DNA of 33,320 bases from JAQICJ01 sp041686345 (lineage in GTDB: Bacteria > Myxococcota_A > Polyangia > HGW-17), in contig JAWLEA010000022.1 of NCBI GenBank assembly GCA_041686345.1, forward strand, positions 1-33,320, in the 5' to 3' direction. The translations under genes and the position numbers were made by a program. Below the pieces are notes generated by a model, which made no database searches, was not told the DNA's origin, and saw only the letters and a list, made by a program, of their open reading frames with translations. This document shows positions 1 to 9,505 of this stretch, one piece after another. Position 1 is the stretch's first letter; each line of letters begins with the position of its first letter.

Positions 1-1
1 G

Positions 2-1372
2 ATCCATTTTGTTGATTACAGCCAGGAAGTATTTAACAAAATAAAAAAAGAATTCACCAGATTCCTCTATGATATCAAGGTTAAACCAAAATCATTTCTG
101 CCGGTCAGCGGAATGGAGGGTGACAACATTGCTTCTCCCTCACCAAATTTAGTTTGGTACAAGGGAAAAACAGTTCTCCAACAACTTGATGCTTTCAAAG
201 CTGAAAAAGTTCCGGAGAACAAAGCATTCAGGATGCCGGTGCAGGGAGTTTACAAATTTACCAAAGGTGGAGATGACAGAAGAATCGTGGCAGGAACCAT
301 AACTTCCGGCAAAATAAATCAGGGGGACGAAGTAATCTTCTATCCTTCGGGTAAGAAAAGCAGGGTCAAAACCATAGAAGCTTTCAACCGCAAAAATCCA
401 AAGACGGCCAAAGTTGGTCAGGCCACCGGTTTTACTCTTGATGAGCAGATATATATAAGAAGAGGTGATATTGCCACCCTAGCCAGTCAGGAACCACCAA
501 GAGTAACTTCGAGGATTAAAACTAATATTTTTTGGTTGGGTCGTAAACCAATGGAAATGAATAAAGATTATTTGTTCAAGTTGGGAACAGTTAAAATTCG
601 GGCCCGTTTGGAATCTATAATCAGAGTTATTGATGCTTCCGATCTGTCCAATTCCGAAAAGGATCAGATCAACAGACATGATGTGGCTGAATGTGTTTTG
701 AAACTTGAAAGTGCGGCAGCTTTTGATTTGACCACGGAAATAGCTGAGACTTCCCGTTTTGTTCTGGTTGATGATTATGAAATATCAGGGGGCGGAATTA
801 TTGATGATGCTCTTACTGATCAGCAAAGTTGGGTTCGTAAGCAGGTTTATCTGAGAAATACCAAATGGCAGAAAAGTGTAATTACTTCCCGGCAGAGGGC
901 TGAAAAATATAATCAAAAAGCTTGTCTGGTTTTAATTACAGGACAGCCTGATGTTGGGAAAAAGCCTCTGGCAAAGTTCCTGGAAAAAAAATTGTTTGAT
1001 GACGGTAAAATCGTTTATTTTCTGGGAATGGGCAATCTTCTCTATGGTGTGGATGCAGATTTGAAAAATAAAGAGGACGAAGAAAATCCAAAAAACAAGA
1101 AAGAGCATATCAGGAGATTGGCAGAGGTTTCCAATATTATGCTTGATGCCGGAGCTATTTTAATAGTTACGGCAATAGGACTGGAACAGGAAGATATCAA
1201 TCTGATTGAAACCTCAGTGGATCATGATAATATTCTTTGTGTGTGGCTGGGTAAAAAAGTTACCACCGATGTCCACTTTGATCTTCATCTTCCGGCTGCT
1301 CTTGATCATCAACATGCCACCAATCAGATCAAATATCTATTGCAAAAACGCAACCTGATTTTTACCCCTTAG
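2..1372 (+). CDS. cysN: Sulfate adenylyltransferase large subunit CysN with degenerate C-terminal CysC-like domain (5' truncated)
   Basis: The reading frame is open from the window edge, so the N-terminal GTPase core lies outside. The visible 456 residues start near the end of the G domain, followed by the beta-barrel domains of the EF-Tu-like CysN family (segments VQGVYKF, GTITSGKI, DEQIYIRRGD). CysN with CysD makes adenosine 5'-phosphosulfate (APS) from sulfate and ATP in the cytoplasm. From about base 880 a P-loop kinase-like domain resembling CysC follows, but its Walker A reads GQPDVGKK (941-964), with Lys where Ser/Thr is needed. The usual DGDN motif is replaced by GMGN. The kinase domain is therefore probably inactive, and a complete cysC follows downstream. 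Assignment to CysN/NodQ is from recalled family patterns. The first ATG in frame (113) is internal and is not the start. Confidence 0.88.
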   Translation: MHFVDYSQEVFNKIKKEFTRFLYDIKVKPKSFLPVSGMEGDNIASPSPNLVWYKGKTVLQQLDAFKAEKVPENKAFRMPVQGVYKFTKGGDDRRIVAGTITSGKINQGDEVIFYPSGKKSRVKTIEAFNRKNPKTAKVGQATGFTLDEQIYIRRGDIATLASQEPPRVTSRIKTNIFWLGRKPMEMNKDYLFKLGTVKIRARLESIIRVIDASDLSNSEKDQINRHDVAECVLKLESAAAFDLTTEIAETSRFVLVDDYEISGGGIIDDALTDQQSWVRKQVYLRNTKWQKSVITSRQRAEKYNQKACLVLITGQPDVGKKPLAKFLEKKLFDDGKIVYFLGMGNLLYGVDADLKNKEDEENPKNKKEHIRRLAEVSNIMLDAGAILIVTAIGLEQEDINLIETSVDHDNILCVWLGKKVTTDVHFDLHLPAALDHQHATNQIKYLLQKRNLIFTP

Positions 1373-1489
1373 ATTTGGAAGATCTATCCTGATCCAACTT
1401 TATTTACGAAAATTTTGTTTTAATGAAATTAATTGATTTTGAATTGAAATCGGGTTGAGATTAACCGTTACAAAAGGAGAGGAACAGTT

Positions 1490-2287
1490 GTGGACTACCA
1501 GTTGCTGATCAAAGAATTGCTTCCGGTTATCAGGGAAGCAGGAAAAAAAATAATGGAAATATATGAAGATGATTTTGAAGTCGAATACAAAAAAGATTCT
1601 TCTCCTCTTACCAGAGCCGATCAAGAAGCAAATCAGATAATTGTCGATTTTTTGAAAAAAACCTGGCCTGAGCATGCTGTTTTATCGGAGGAAGTAAAAG
1701 ATGATTTTTCCAGATTGGGTCGGGAATGGTGCTGGATCGTTGATCCCCTGGACGGTACCAAAGAATTTGTGAAAAGAAATGGAGAATTTACTGTAAACAT
1801 TGCCCTTTCCAAAAATCAGAAATCTGTTTTGGGGATGATCCATGTTCCGGTTACCGGAGAGTTGTATTATGCTTATAAGCAGGGAGGGGCTTTTTATCAG
1901 ACAACTCCGGATAATAAATTTGAGCAGATAGAAGTATCAAATAAAACCGAAGAATTATGCCTGGTAATGAGCCGTTCTCATGCATCTGCCAAATTGCAGA
2001 ATCTTATCAATAAAAATAAAAAGTTTATTCAAAAATCCACACAGGCAGGTTCATCTCTCAAAGGATGTCTTGTTGCCCGAGGAGAAGCTGATATTTATTA
2101 CCGATTTAACCCTACCATGGAATGGGATACTGCTGCTTTGCAGATTATAGTGGAAGAAGCCGGCGGAATTGTTGAACAACTGGATGGAAGTCCATTGTTA
2201 TATAATCGCAAAGACAGTTTAAATGCAAAAGGTTTTTATGTCTTGAACAGAAGAGAAAATAATTTTCTGAAGGATTCAAAACAATGA
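1490..2287 (+). CDS. cysQ: 3'(2'),5'-bisphosphate nucleotidase CysQ
   Basis: This 265-residue protein belongs to the inositol monophosphatase superfamily. It shows the metal-binding motif DPLDGTKEF, an upstream EE pair (LSEEVKDD), and the C-terminal EWDTAALQIIVEEAGG motif. CysQ removes the 3' phosphate from PAP, and in some species PAPS, during sulfate assimilation. The start is GTG, preceded by AAAGGAGAGG. The gene lies 117 bp after cysN and overlaps cysC by four bases (ATGA), so the two are probably translationally coupled. Another inositol-phosphatase-type substrate is possible, but the sulfur context favours CysQ. Confidence 0.9.
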   Translation: MDYQLLIKELLPVIREAGKKIMEIYEDDFEVEYKKDSSPLTRADQEANQIIVDFLKKTWPEHAVLSEEVKDDFSRLGREWCWIVDPLDGTKEFVKRNGEFTVNIALSKNQKSVLGMIHVPVTGELYYAYKQGGAFYQTTPDNKFEQIEVSNKTEELCLVMSRSHASAKLQNLINKNKKFIQKSTQAGSSLKGCLVARGEADIYYRFNPTMEWDTAALQIIVEEAGGIVEQLDGSPLLYNRKDSLNAKGFYVLNRRENNFLKDSKQ

Positions 2288-2874
2288 CTGAAAATATTAT
2301 CTGGCACCGGGGGCGGGTACTTCCTTCCCATCGAGAAAAGCTTCTGAGGCAAAAAGGACAGGTATTGTGGTTTACAGGACTGTCCGGTTCCGGGAAATCC
2401 ACCATCGCTGTTGAATTGGAAAAGAATTTGTTGCAACAGGGCAAATTGAGTTTCAGATTGGATGGGGATAATATTCGCCATGGTCTGAACAGTGATCTGG
2501 GATTCAGCACCAGTGACAGAATTGAAAATATCCGTCGCATTGGGGAAGTTGCAAAATTAATGAGTGAAGCAGGTTTGATTGTGCTGGCCTCTTTTATCAC
2601 ACCTCTTCGACAAATAAGAGAAGATCTCAAAAAGACAATTGGAAAAGACAAGTTGAAAATTATTTACGTAAAGGCAAGTTTGCAGGTTTGCCAAACCAGG
2701 GATCCCAAAGGTCTGTATCAAAAAGTTAATGCTGGGAAAATAACTGAATTTACTGGAATAAGTTCTCCCTGGGAGGAACCTGAAAATCCTTTTCTGGTTC
2801 TTGATACTGAAAAATATAACATCAACAAATGTGTTGCTCACATTATGGAACAGGTTTTCAATAATGAAAATTAA
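2284..2874 (+). CDS. cysC: Adenylyl-sulfate kinase CysC
   Basis: This 196-residue protein phosphorylates APS to PAPS in the cytoplasm. It has an intact Walker A (GLSGSGKST, about residues 33-41), followed by LDGDNIRHGLNSDLGFS and the segment ENIRRIGEVAKLMSEAGLIV. The length is normal for a stand-alone CysC. It overlaps cysQ by four bases and DUF2061 by eleven, so this is a tight operon. It probably supplies the kinase activity missing from the degenerate domain at the end of the upstream CysN. The C-terminal third is somewhat unusual (FTGISSPWEEPENP) but keeps the KxNAGxIxxFTGI pattern of the family. Confidence 0.95.
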   Translation: MTENIIWHRGRVLPSHREKLLRQKGQVLWFTGLSGSGKSTIAVELEKNLLQQGKLSFRLDGDNIRHGLNSDLGFSTSDRIENIRRIGEVAKLMSEAGLIVLASFITPLRQIREDLKKTIGKDKLKIIYVKASLQVCQTRDPKGLYQKVNAGKITEFTGISSPWEEPENPFLVLDTEKYNINKCVAHIMEQVFNNEN

Positions 2875-3073
2875 ACGCAGTTTATACAAGACTTTAACTT
2901 GGAGAGTTACAGCTTCTACCACCACTGTTCTTCTTGTTTATGCCTTCAGTGGAGAGTTGAAGGTGGCCGGAGGAGTTGCTTTAACGGAAGTGTTTTTCAA
3001 ATCCTTTGTTTATTTTGTCCATGAAAGAGTTTGGGAAAAGGTCAAACTTGCGGAAGAAAAGAAAACTGGTTGA
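2864..3073 (+). CDS. DUF2061 small membrane protein
   Basis: The 69-residue product begins MKIKRSLYKTLTWR and has two hydrophobic segments (about residues 17-33 and 36-53), then FVHERVWEKV. This matches my memory of DUF2061, a two-helix inner-membrane family often found beside or fused to sulfate-activation genes. The ATG at 2864 overlaps the last eleven bases of cysC. An upstream in-frame ATG at 2801 would lie deep inside cysC and is less likely. The function is unknown. It is the last gene of the sulfur operon and converges with mraY. Confidence 0.82.
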   Translation: MKIKRSLYKTLTWRVTASTTTVLLVYAFSGELKVAGGVALTEVFFKSFVYFVHERVWEKVKLAEEKKTG

Positions 3074-3100
3074 AGTTGAATTATTGGTCGATATTTTTGA

Positions 3101-4225
3101 TTAATGGAATTTGAGGGTGACCAGAGCCAGTAGAGCCAAAATAAAGGAGATTACCCAAAAACGTACAATTACCTTGGGTTCTGCCCAGCCCTTTTTTTCA
3201 AAATGATGATGAATTGGAGCCATCAGAAAGATGCGTTTACCTCCTGACACTTTGAAGTAGGCAACTTGAATCATCACTGAAACAGCTTCCATCACAAAAA
3301 TGCCGCCGGAAATCAAAAGTACATATTCATTTTTAGTGACAACGGCTATTGTGCCCAATCCTCCTCCAAGAGCCAGGGAACCTACGTCCCCCATGAAAAC
3401 TGAAGCAGGGTAGGTATTGTACCACAAGAAACCGATGCCGGCTCCGATCATGGCACCGCAGAAAATCACCAATTCCTCAACTCCGGGAAGATAGGCAATT
3501 TTGAGATATTCTGCCACCGGTTTACCGTAAAAGCTTGCTCCGTGGGCATAGGCAAAGATAAGAAATACAAATGCGTTCAAAATAACCGGACCTATGGCCA
3601 GACCGTCCAGTCCATCTGTCAGATTGACCGCATTGGAAGTACCCACAATAACCATAAGTCCGAACAAAATATAGATAACAAAGGGAAGAACAGGGTAGGA
3701 TTCAACCCCGATAAAAGGAAGAGCGAGTTTGAATTTCATATTTGCAGGCAGGCCTGTAATATCGGATCCGTAAAGGTAAGCCAGTATAACGGTTCCAATT
3801 ATTATCTGAAAGATTAATTTGAATTTACCCGGAAGCCCGGTAGAGTTTTTCTGAGCTACTTTGAGATAATCGTCCAGAAATCCCAGTACTCCATATAATG
3901 CGGTAATGGCTAAAACAACGAGAATATAGATGTTGGTGAGATTTGACCACAGCAAAGTAGGCAAAACCAGGGAGAAAAGAATCAGAGTTCCTCCCATGGT
4001 GGGAGTTCCCTGTTTGAGCAAATGAGTTTCGGGACCATCATCTCTTATTGGTTGTGCGAGTTGCTGGTTTTGCAACCTTTTGATGAACCAGGGACTTAAA
4101 AGAAAGGTGATGATTAAAGCTGTCAAGGTGGAGAGAACAACTCTTGTGGAAAGATAGCGAAAAACATTCATCCAGTTCAATTGGGTGGATTGATCTTTCA
4201 ACCAGTAAGTAAGATGAAACAACAT
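3101..4225 (-). CDS. mraY: Phospho-N-acetylmuramoyl-pentapeptide-transferase MraY
   Basis: This 374-residue polytopic membrane enzyme transfers phospho-MurNAc-pentapeptide from UDP to undecaprenyl phosphate, giving lipid I. Signature elements are PTMGG near the N-terminus, DDYLK, the NAVNLTDGLDGLA loop, FMGDVGSLALGG, and the C-terminal PIHHHFEKKGW motif. The length is close to the usual 360 residues. The start ATG lies four bases beyond the murF stop with GGAAA just upstream, so it is coupled to murF. It is the last gene of this dcw segment; murD, ftsW, murG and murC do not follow. Confidence 0.97.
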   Translation of the reverse strand: MLFHLTYWLKDQSTQLNWMNVFRYLSTRVVLSTLTALIITFLLSPWFIKRLQNQQLAQPIRDDGPETHLLKQGTPTMGGTLILFSLVLPTLLWSNLTNIYILVVLAITALYGVLGFLDDYLKVAQKNSTGLPGKFKLIFQIIIGTVILAYLYGSDITGLPANMKFKLALPFIGVESYPVLPFVIYILFGLMVIVGTSNAVNLTDGLDGLAIGPVILNAFVFLIFAYAHGASFYGKPVAEYLKIAYLPGVEELVIFCGAMIGAGIGFLWYNTYPASVFMGDVGSLALGGGLGTIAVVTKNEYVLLISGGIFVMEAVSVMIQVAYFKVSGGKRIFLMAPIHHHFEKKGWAEPKVIVRFWVISFILALLALVTLKFH

Positions 4226-4228
4226 ATT

Positions 4229-5623
4229 TTATTTCCTTGAGGATTTTCCCGGGAGTTTTTTCAGAAGAATTTTAATACTTTTATCCAAGGCAATTTTCCG
4301 GGAGGCTTTTACCAAAACCAGACATTTCTTCTCTTTGATAAAAGGCAAGATTTTTTCAACAGCTTGAGCAGGAGATTCAGCTTTGAGAAGAAGTTCTTTT
4401 CTGTTAAGACCTGTTTTGAAATCAGAATAAAAATCACCAACATATACTATTTTTTTAAAAGCGAGTTTATCAACTGTCCTGCCAAGTTGACGATGGTAAA
4501 AACTGCTTTTGTCACCGAGTTCCAACATATCTCCCAAAATGGCAACCATCGGTCCTGTAAAAATTCTCGAGGCCATTTTAAGGACAGCTTTGGCTCCGGC
4601 CGGAGAGGAATTGTAAGAATCATCAAAAATATAAATCTCTCCTCTTTTATAGATTTTGCTGCGTTGTCCGGGGAGTTGAACTTTGGTTACCCCTCTGATA
4701 GCTGTTTTCAGATCAACTCCGAGAGCAGTACTTGCGGCCAAGGCAGCACAGCAGTTCAGGATTTGGTGTTCTCCGGGAAGGGGAATTTTGATTTGGTGGA
4801 TTTTATTCCGGTAACTTAATCTGAAAGTAGAGCCGGCAAGATCTGATTCATGATCAAGAATGGCAAAATCTGCAGGTTTCTTACCGAAAGTTAAAATATT
4901 CAATCCCTGTTGGTCAGCTTTTGCAATCAGAATTTTTTCAGAAACAGGCAATACAGCGGTTCCGCCTGATCTAATTCGGGGAATTAATTCTCCCTTGGCT
5001 TTGCGTACTCCTTCCAAATTTCCGACACCTTCAAGATGAACAGGTTTAATTGATGTGATTATCCCCACTTGAGGTTGAAGCAATCTGGCTAATTTGTCGA
5101 TTTCGCCAAAGTGATTCATTCCCAGTTCCAGTACATGGTAGTCTTCATCTCCTTCAAACCAGGAAAGAGTGAGGGGCACACCAAGTTCGTTATTGTAATT
5201 TCCCCGGGTGGCAGCGGTTTTGCCCGCTCCTGTCAGAGCAGCTTTGAGCAATTCTTTGGTTGAGGTTTTTCCGCAGGAACCGGTTATGGCAGCAATTTTT
5301 TCGGAGGGAATGGATTTTTTCAACTCGATGCCTGCTTGCCATAAGGCCGTAATTACATTATCAACTTTCAATACAAGGCATTGAGAAAACTGAGGTTTGA
5401 GCGAAATTGTTCTGGAAACAATTGCACCTGTGGCTCCTTTGGAGAAAGCAGTTTCGATAAAATTGTGGCCATCAGTATTTTCGCCTTTTACGGCAAAAAA
5501 GAGATTGTTGTTTTGAGCCCGGCGAGAATCAAGGCAGAATCCGTCAAATTTTTTAATATTGCCACGATTGATCAGGGTTCCATTCAAATTATCGAGTAGA
5601 GAATTGACTTTTAGTACAGACAT
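4229..5623 (-). CDS. murF: UDP-N-acetylmuramoyl-tripeptide--D-alanyl-D-alanine ligase MurF
   Basis: The 464-residue Mur ligase adds D-Ala-D-Ala to UDP-MurNAc-tripeptide. It has the ATP-binding loop GSCGKTS (about residues 115-121), then GNYNNELGVPLTL, LELGMNHFGEI, IKPVHLEGVG and DDSYNSSPAG, all typical of MurF. I chose the ATG at 5623, eleven bases past the murE stop, with GGAGG (inside the murE end) about 15 bases upstream. A longer in-frame start at 5674 would overlap murE by 41 bases and adds residues not expected for the family. Confidence 0.95.
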   Translation of the reverse strand: MSVLKVNSLLDNLNGTLINRGNIKKFDGFCLDSRRAQNNNLFFAVKGENTDGHNFIETAFSKGATGAIVSRTISLKPQFSQCLVLKVDNVITALWQAGIELKKSIPSEKIAAITGSCGKTSTKELLKAALTGAGKTAATRGNYNNELGVPLTLSWFEGDEDYHVLELGMNHFGEIDKLARLLQPQVGIITSIKPVHLEGVGNLEGVRKAKGELIPRIRSGGTAVLPVSEKILIAKADQQGLNILTFGKKPADFAILDHESDLAGSTFRLSYRNKIHQIKIPLPGEHQILNCCAALAASTALGVDLKTAIRGVTKVQLPGQRSKIYKRGEIYIFDDSYNSSPAGAKAVLKMASRIFTGPMVAILGDMLELGDKSSFYHRQLGRTVDKLAFKKIVYVGDFYSDFKTGLNRKELLLKAESPAQAVEKILPFIKEKKCLVLVKASRKIALDKSIKILLKKLPGKSSRK

Positions 5624-5633
5624 GAGTTCAGAT

Positions 5634-7136
5634 TTATTCCTCCATAAATTGGGCTGCAATTTGGCGATCATCAAAATGATGCTTTACCTTCCCAATAATT
5701 TGATAATCTTCGTGACCTTTTCCGGCAATTAAAACAACGTCATTGTTACGAGCATATTTGATAGCTGTTTTAATTGCCGCTTTTCTGTCAGTTACCACGA
5801 TGTGTCCTTTACTTATTGTTCTAAGTTTCTCAGGAGGATATCTCCGGCTCCGGATTCCTGGGAGAATATCTTTGATAATGGCGTCGGGGTTTTCAGTTCG
5901 GGGGTTATCTGAAGTAACCAGACTGATATCAGATATTTTATCAACACTTGCTCCCATTATGGGTCTTTTCAGAGAGTCTCTGTCCCCGCCACAGCCGAAA
6001 ACAGTGATCAAGCGTCCTTTGGTTAATGGTTTCAAAGCCATCTGTACTCTTTCCAGAGCATCGGGAGTGTGAGCATAGTCCACAAAAACATCAATTGACC
6101 CCGGAACCCTTTCAAGTCTTCCCGGAATATTCAACTTGGTAATACATGAGGAAGCTCTGGTTATATCCACACCGAATGAGTCGGCCATAATCAAGGCAGC
6201 AGCAAGGTTGAGCAGATTGTATTCTCCAATAAGGGAAGTTTTAATTTGATATTCCTGATTATTATTACAATTTTTCAGGTGACCACTTAGACCTTTGATG
6301 GAAAGATTATCCAGAGAAAGAAGCCAGTTGAGATTATCAGATTGGTTGAATCCGAAAGTTATGGGATTTATTTTTTGGGGAACTATAAAAGCAAGCTTTT
6401 TGCTTTCGGCCCATGCAACAGCAACTCCTTCAGGTTTGAGATATTCAGTGAAAAGAAGTTTTTTGGCAGCAGCGTAATCTTCCATACTTTTATGAAAATC
6501 AAGATGATCCTGAGTAAAGTTTGTAAGCAAAGCCAGATCAAATTTAATTCCGCGGTAACGCTGCAAAGCCAGAGCATGGGAAGATGTCTCCATAATCACC
6601 GCCTGGATACCTGTTTGCTTCATTCTGGAAAGAAGAGGATAAAGTTGATCCGGTTGGGGTGAGGTGAAGAGTGCAGGTTCTTTTATTTTATCATATCTGT
6701 ACTCTATAGTGCCGATAAGCCCGGTTTTTATTCCATTATCATTGAGGATTTTTTCGAGAATATATGAGGTTGTGGTTTTGCCGTTGGTTCCGGTGAGACC
6801 GATAACTTTTAATGAATTCTGAGGATTGTTATAATATTTGGCAAAAACGGGGCCCCAGATGGAACTTGTATTTTTCACCTGAATCTGGGGAAGATCAAGT
6901 TCGGGATTGATTGAATCTACTACAGCTGCTAATCCTCCTTTTTCCTGCACCTGCTCAAGGTATTTGTGACCGTCAGTTATTTGTCCTTTAATTGCAATGA
7001 ACAGATAACCAGGTTTAATTTTTCTGGAATCGGTTGTGATTCCTCTTATCGGGCTTTGCCAGATATTATTGTGAAGCAGGTGGGTTTTGTTGAATTCAAG
7101 AGAGTGGAAGAGGTTTTGAAGTACTGGGTTTTTCAT
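5634..7136 (-). CDS. murE: UDP-MurNAc-tripeptide synthetase MurE
   Basis: This 500-residue Mur ligase adds the third amino acid of the stem peptide. It shows TTDSRKIKPG at the N-terminus, the ATP loop GTNGKTT (about 116-122), the segment QDHLDFH, VDYAHTPDAL, and DNPR (residues 410-413). DNPR is the known signature for meso-diaminopimelate, so a DAP-type wall is inferred. It is followed by murF after ten bases and sits 60 bp after the ftsI stop, the largest gap inside this cluster. Confidence 0.97.
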   Translation of the reverse strand: MKNPVLQNLFHSLEFNKTHLLHNNIWQSPIRGITTDSRKIKPGYLFIAIKGQITDGHKYLEQVQEKGGLAAVVDSINPELDLPQIQVKNTSSIWGPVFAKYYNNPQNSLKVIGLTGTNGKTTTSYILEKILNDNGIKTGLIGTIEYRYDKIKEPALFTSPQPDQLYPLLSRMKQTGIQAVIMETSSHALALQRYRGIKFDLALLTNFTQDHLDFHKSMEDYAAAKKLLFTEYLKPEGVAVAWAESKKLAFIVPQKINPITFGFNQSDNLNWLLSLDNLSIKGLSGHLKNCNNNQEYQIKTSLIGEYNLLNLAAALIMADSFGVDITRASSCITKLNIPGRLERVPGSIDVFVDYAHTPDALERVQMALKPLTKGRLITVFGCGGDRDSLKRPIMGASVDKISDISLVTSDNPRTENPDAIIKDILPGIRSRRYPPEKLRTISKGHIVVTDRKAAIKTAIKYARNNDVVLIAGKGHEDYQIIGKVKHHFDDRQIAAQFMEE

Positions 7137-7196
7137 ACTTATTTAATTTCAACCTGAAATAGTAATTAAATCCACAGGGTTGGAAATAAAAATACT

Positions 7197-9488
7197 TTAT
7201 TCAGTTTTTTTTGAAGCCTTGTTATCTCCGGGAGTTTTTTTAAGTTCTATCTTTTGGTTTACAAAGGGTTTGAGTTGAAGGAGGCAATCCTTCTGGGGGC
7301 CTCCGGGTTCAGGATATTGTTGATAGACTATACCATGTCCCTTTATTTTGCATTCCATTTTGATGTTTGCCAGAATTTCCAATACATCAGCCAGGGATTT
7401 ATTGGTAAAATCCGGCATTACCAATTTTTCCGGAACAGGCAGCGGAGGAATGCTTGGAGAACCAGAACTTCGGCTGATCTTTCTGAAAGGTTTGGCTTTT
7501 TTAATTTTAACTTCCGGCAGATCAGGAGGGACTCCCAGGTGGTACATGACTCTGTGAGCTATTTTGCCAAATACTGGAGCGGCAACAAATCCTGCATCCT
7601 TGCGCATTTCACTTTCGGGATTGTCTTTATCCAGTGTTTCCGGATCCCCTTCGGGATCATCATACATTACAGCAATCACAACTTTGGGATTATTAGCCGG
7701 TACCAGTCCGGCAAAGGTAACTCGGTTGTGATTTTGAGAATAGGCTACTCCGGCGTGGACTTTTTCTGCTGTTCCTGTTTTGCCGGCGATACTATAACCG
7801 TATTTGCTGATGTCTGCTTTGGTACCCGTACCTTGGGTGACTACCTTTTCCATCATTTTCAAGACTTCCTTGACGGCATACTGGTTGCGAACTACCCGGA
7901 AACGATCCGGTTGGCCTTTTTGGGGACAGGAAACCTTTGAATGACAAGAAATGATTCTTTTTTTATCATCAAAAAGATATCTCACCATGTGGGGACGGAC
8001 AATATAACCATTGTTTGCAAAAACACTATAAGCTTGAACAAGTTGAATCAGGGAAATAGTGATTCCGTGTCCGTAGGCATGGGTTGCCAGATAGACTTTG
8101 TCAGTCCATTTTTTTAAGGCCGGCAGTACTCCGGTAGCTTCGGAAGGAAGCTCTATTCCTGTGGGTACTCCGAAACCAAGTTTGACAAAAAGGTTATAAA
8201 GCCCTTTTGCTCCATATAATTCAGCTATTTTGGCAATGCCGAGATTGGAAGAGCGGGAAAGAACCTGCCATGGTTTGATGGAAGCTTTGTCGAAAAAAGT
8301 ATGATCTTTTGGCTTCCAGCGTTTGCCGTTGCGCAGAGTTACAAAATCCATGGGAATATCAGTATTTGAGTTAATCCTTCCTGCAGCCATGGCACCGAGC
8401 ATGGTAAAGGGTTTGACAACACTGCCGAGTTCATAGGAATCAACAACAGCTCTGTTTCTGTAAATAGAAGGGGAAACCTTATGTTTTTCAGCCGGATCAA
8501 ACAGGGGAACATTGGCCATAGCCAGAATTTCCCCTGTTTTGGCATCCATGACGATAGCGGAGCCACTTTTGGTACCATAATATTTGAGGCCGTTATTGAG
8601 GATTTCTTCGGTATCTCGCTGAATTCTGCTGTCGATGGTCAATACCACATGATTGGCTCCACCCACATCGATGTCAGGGAGACCATCAATGAGTAGAGTT
8701 GAGGTCTTGGCATCACGCTGGGCATTTATCAGGGAGGTTGTACCCTTTAATTCCACATTGAATTGGTTTTCAATGCCTTCCATGCCCTGTCCGTCAATAG
8801 AAGCAAAACCCAGGATCTGGGATGCCATGGTTTTGTGAGGATAGTGGCGGGCAGGTTCTTTGGGAAACCAGAGAATATGTTTGTGAATTTTTATTTTTTT
8901 CAGAGCTGCTACTTCTGATTCGGTGATATGTCTTTTAATATAAAGAAAGCGGGAGCCTTTGATAATAGATTCGAAGAGTTTTTCACTCAAAATATATGGA
9001 TCTTCATGAATGACAACTGCAAGTTTTTTGCTCAATTCCATTATTTTTTTATGTAATTTATGACTGTAAGCCAGTTTTTTCCTTGTTTTGCGCTTACTCA
9101 AATCGATTTCTTCACCAGGATTCAGATTGATCTTTTTAGCCAGATAATAAGCAAGCTTTAATGGATCAATGGCAACGCTGGGCAATTCGGTTGGAACAGC
9201 AAGAGGCTGGAAATTTTTGTCAAAAATAAAACCTCGGACGACAGGAAGTTTCTTTTTGGTGAAAGAAAGGCTTTTTACTATTTTTTTGTGTTTTTTTCCA
9301 TTCAGCACCTGAATTTTAAAGCTTGATCCTCCCAAAAAAATTAATAACAACAGAGGAATTGAAACTACAATCCCGAAACGCCAGAATTCAATTTCGGTTT
9401 TGTTCTTGCGACTTTGTTTCAATTTACTCAGAAGAGATGTCTTTTTTTTCTTTTTTGTTCTGGATTTGGAAATTTTTTTTATATTCAT
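7197..9488 (-). CDS. ftsI: Division-specific penicillin-binding transpeptidase FtsI (PBP3) with a PASTA domain
   Basis: This 763-residue class B PBP cross-links septal peptidoglycan. It has a very basic cytoplasmic N-terminus, one membrane segment (about residues 37-53), a dimerisation domain, and a transpeptidase domain with SVVK (356-359), SSN (413-415) and KTGT (570-573). A C-terminal PASTA repeat (about 688-742) follows a Pro/Ser-rich linker. It is about 170 residues longer than the E. coli protein because of the basic start, an extended middle region and the PASTA tail. It lies directly after the ftsL-like gene in the expected dcw order. Confidence 0.94.
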   Translation of the reverse strand: MNIKKISKSRTKKKKKTSLLSKLKQSRKNKTEIEFWRFGIVVSIPLLLLIFLGGSSFKIQVLNGKKHKKIVKSLSFTKKKLPVVRGFIFDKNFQPLAVPTELPSVAIDPLKLAYYLAKKINLNPGEEIDLSKRKTRKKLAYSHKLHKKIMELSKKLAVVIHEDPYILSEKLFESIIKGSRFLYIKRHITESEVAALKKIKIHKHILWFPKEPARHYPHKTMASQILGFASIDGQGMEGIENQFNVELKGTTSLINAQRDAKTSTLLIDGLPDIDVGGANHVVLTIDSRIQRDTEEILNNGLKYYGTKSGSAIVMDAKTGEILAMANVPLFDPAEKHKVSPSIYRNRAVVDSYELGSVVKPFTMLGAMAAGRINSNTDIPMDFVTLRNGKRWKPKDHTFFDKASIKPWQVLSRSSNLGIAKIAELYGAKGLYNLFVKLGFGVPTGIELPSEATGVLPALKKWTDKVYLATHAYGHGITISLIQLVQAYSVFANNGYIVRPHMVRYLFDDKKRIISCHSKVSCPQKGQPDRFRVVRNQYAVKEVLKMMEKVVTQGTGTKADISKYGYSIAGKTGTAEKVHAGVAYSQNHNRVTFAGLVPANNPKVVIAVMYDDPEGDPETLDKDNPESEMRKDAGFVAAPVFGKIAHRVMYHLGVPPDLPEVKIKKAKPFRKISRSSGSPSIPPLPVPEKLVMPDFTNKSLADVLEILANIKMECKIKGHGIVYQQYPEPGGPQKDCLLQLKPFVNQKIELKKTPGDNKASKKTE

Positions 9489-9505
9489 GATTTTATTCTC
9501 AAAAA

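Noticed and set aside
2801..2863. Longer start of the DUF2061 protein
   Set aside because: It lies deep inside cysC in another frame; the ATG at 2864 gives the expected family N-terminus.
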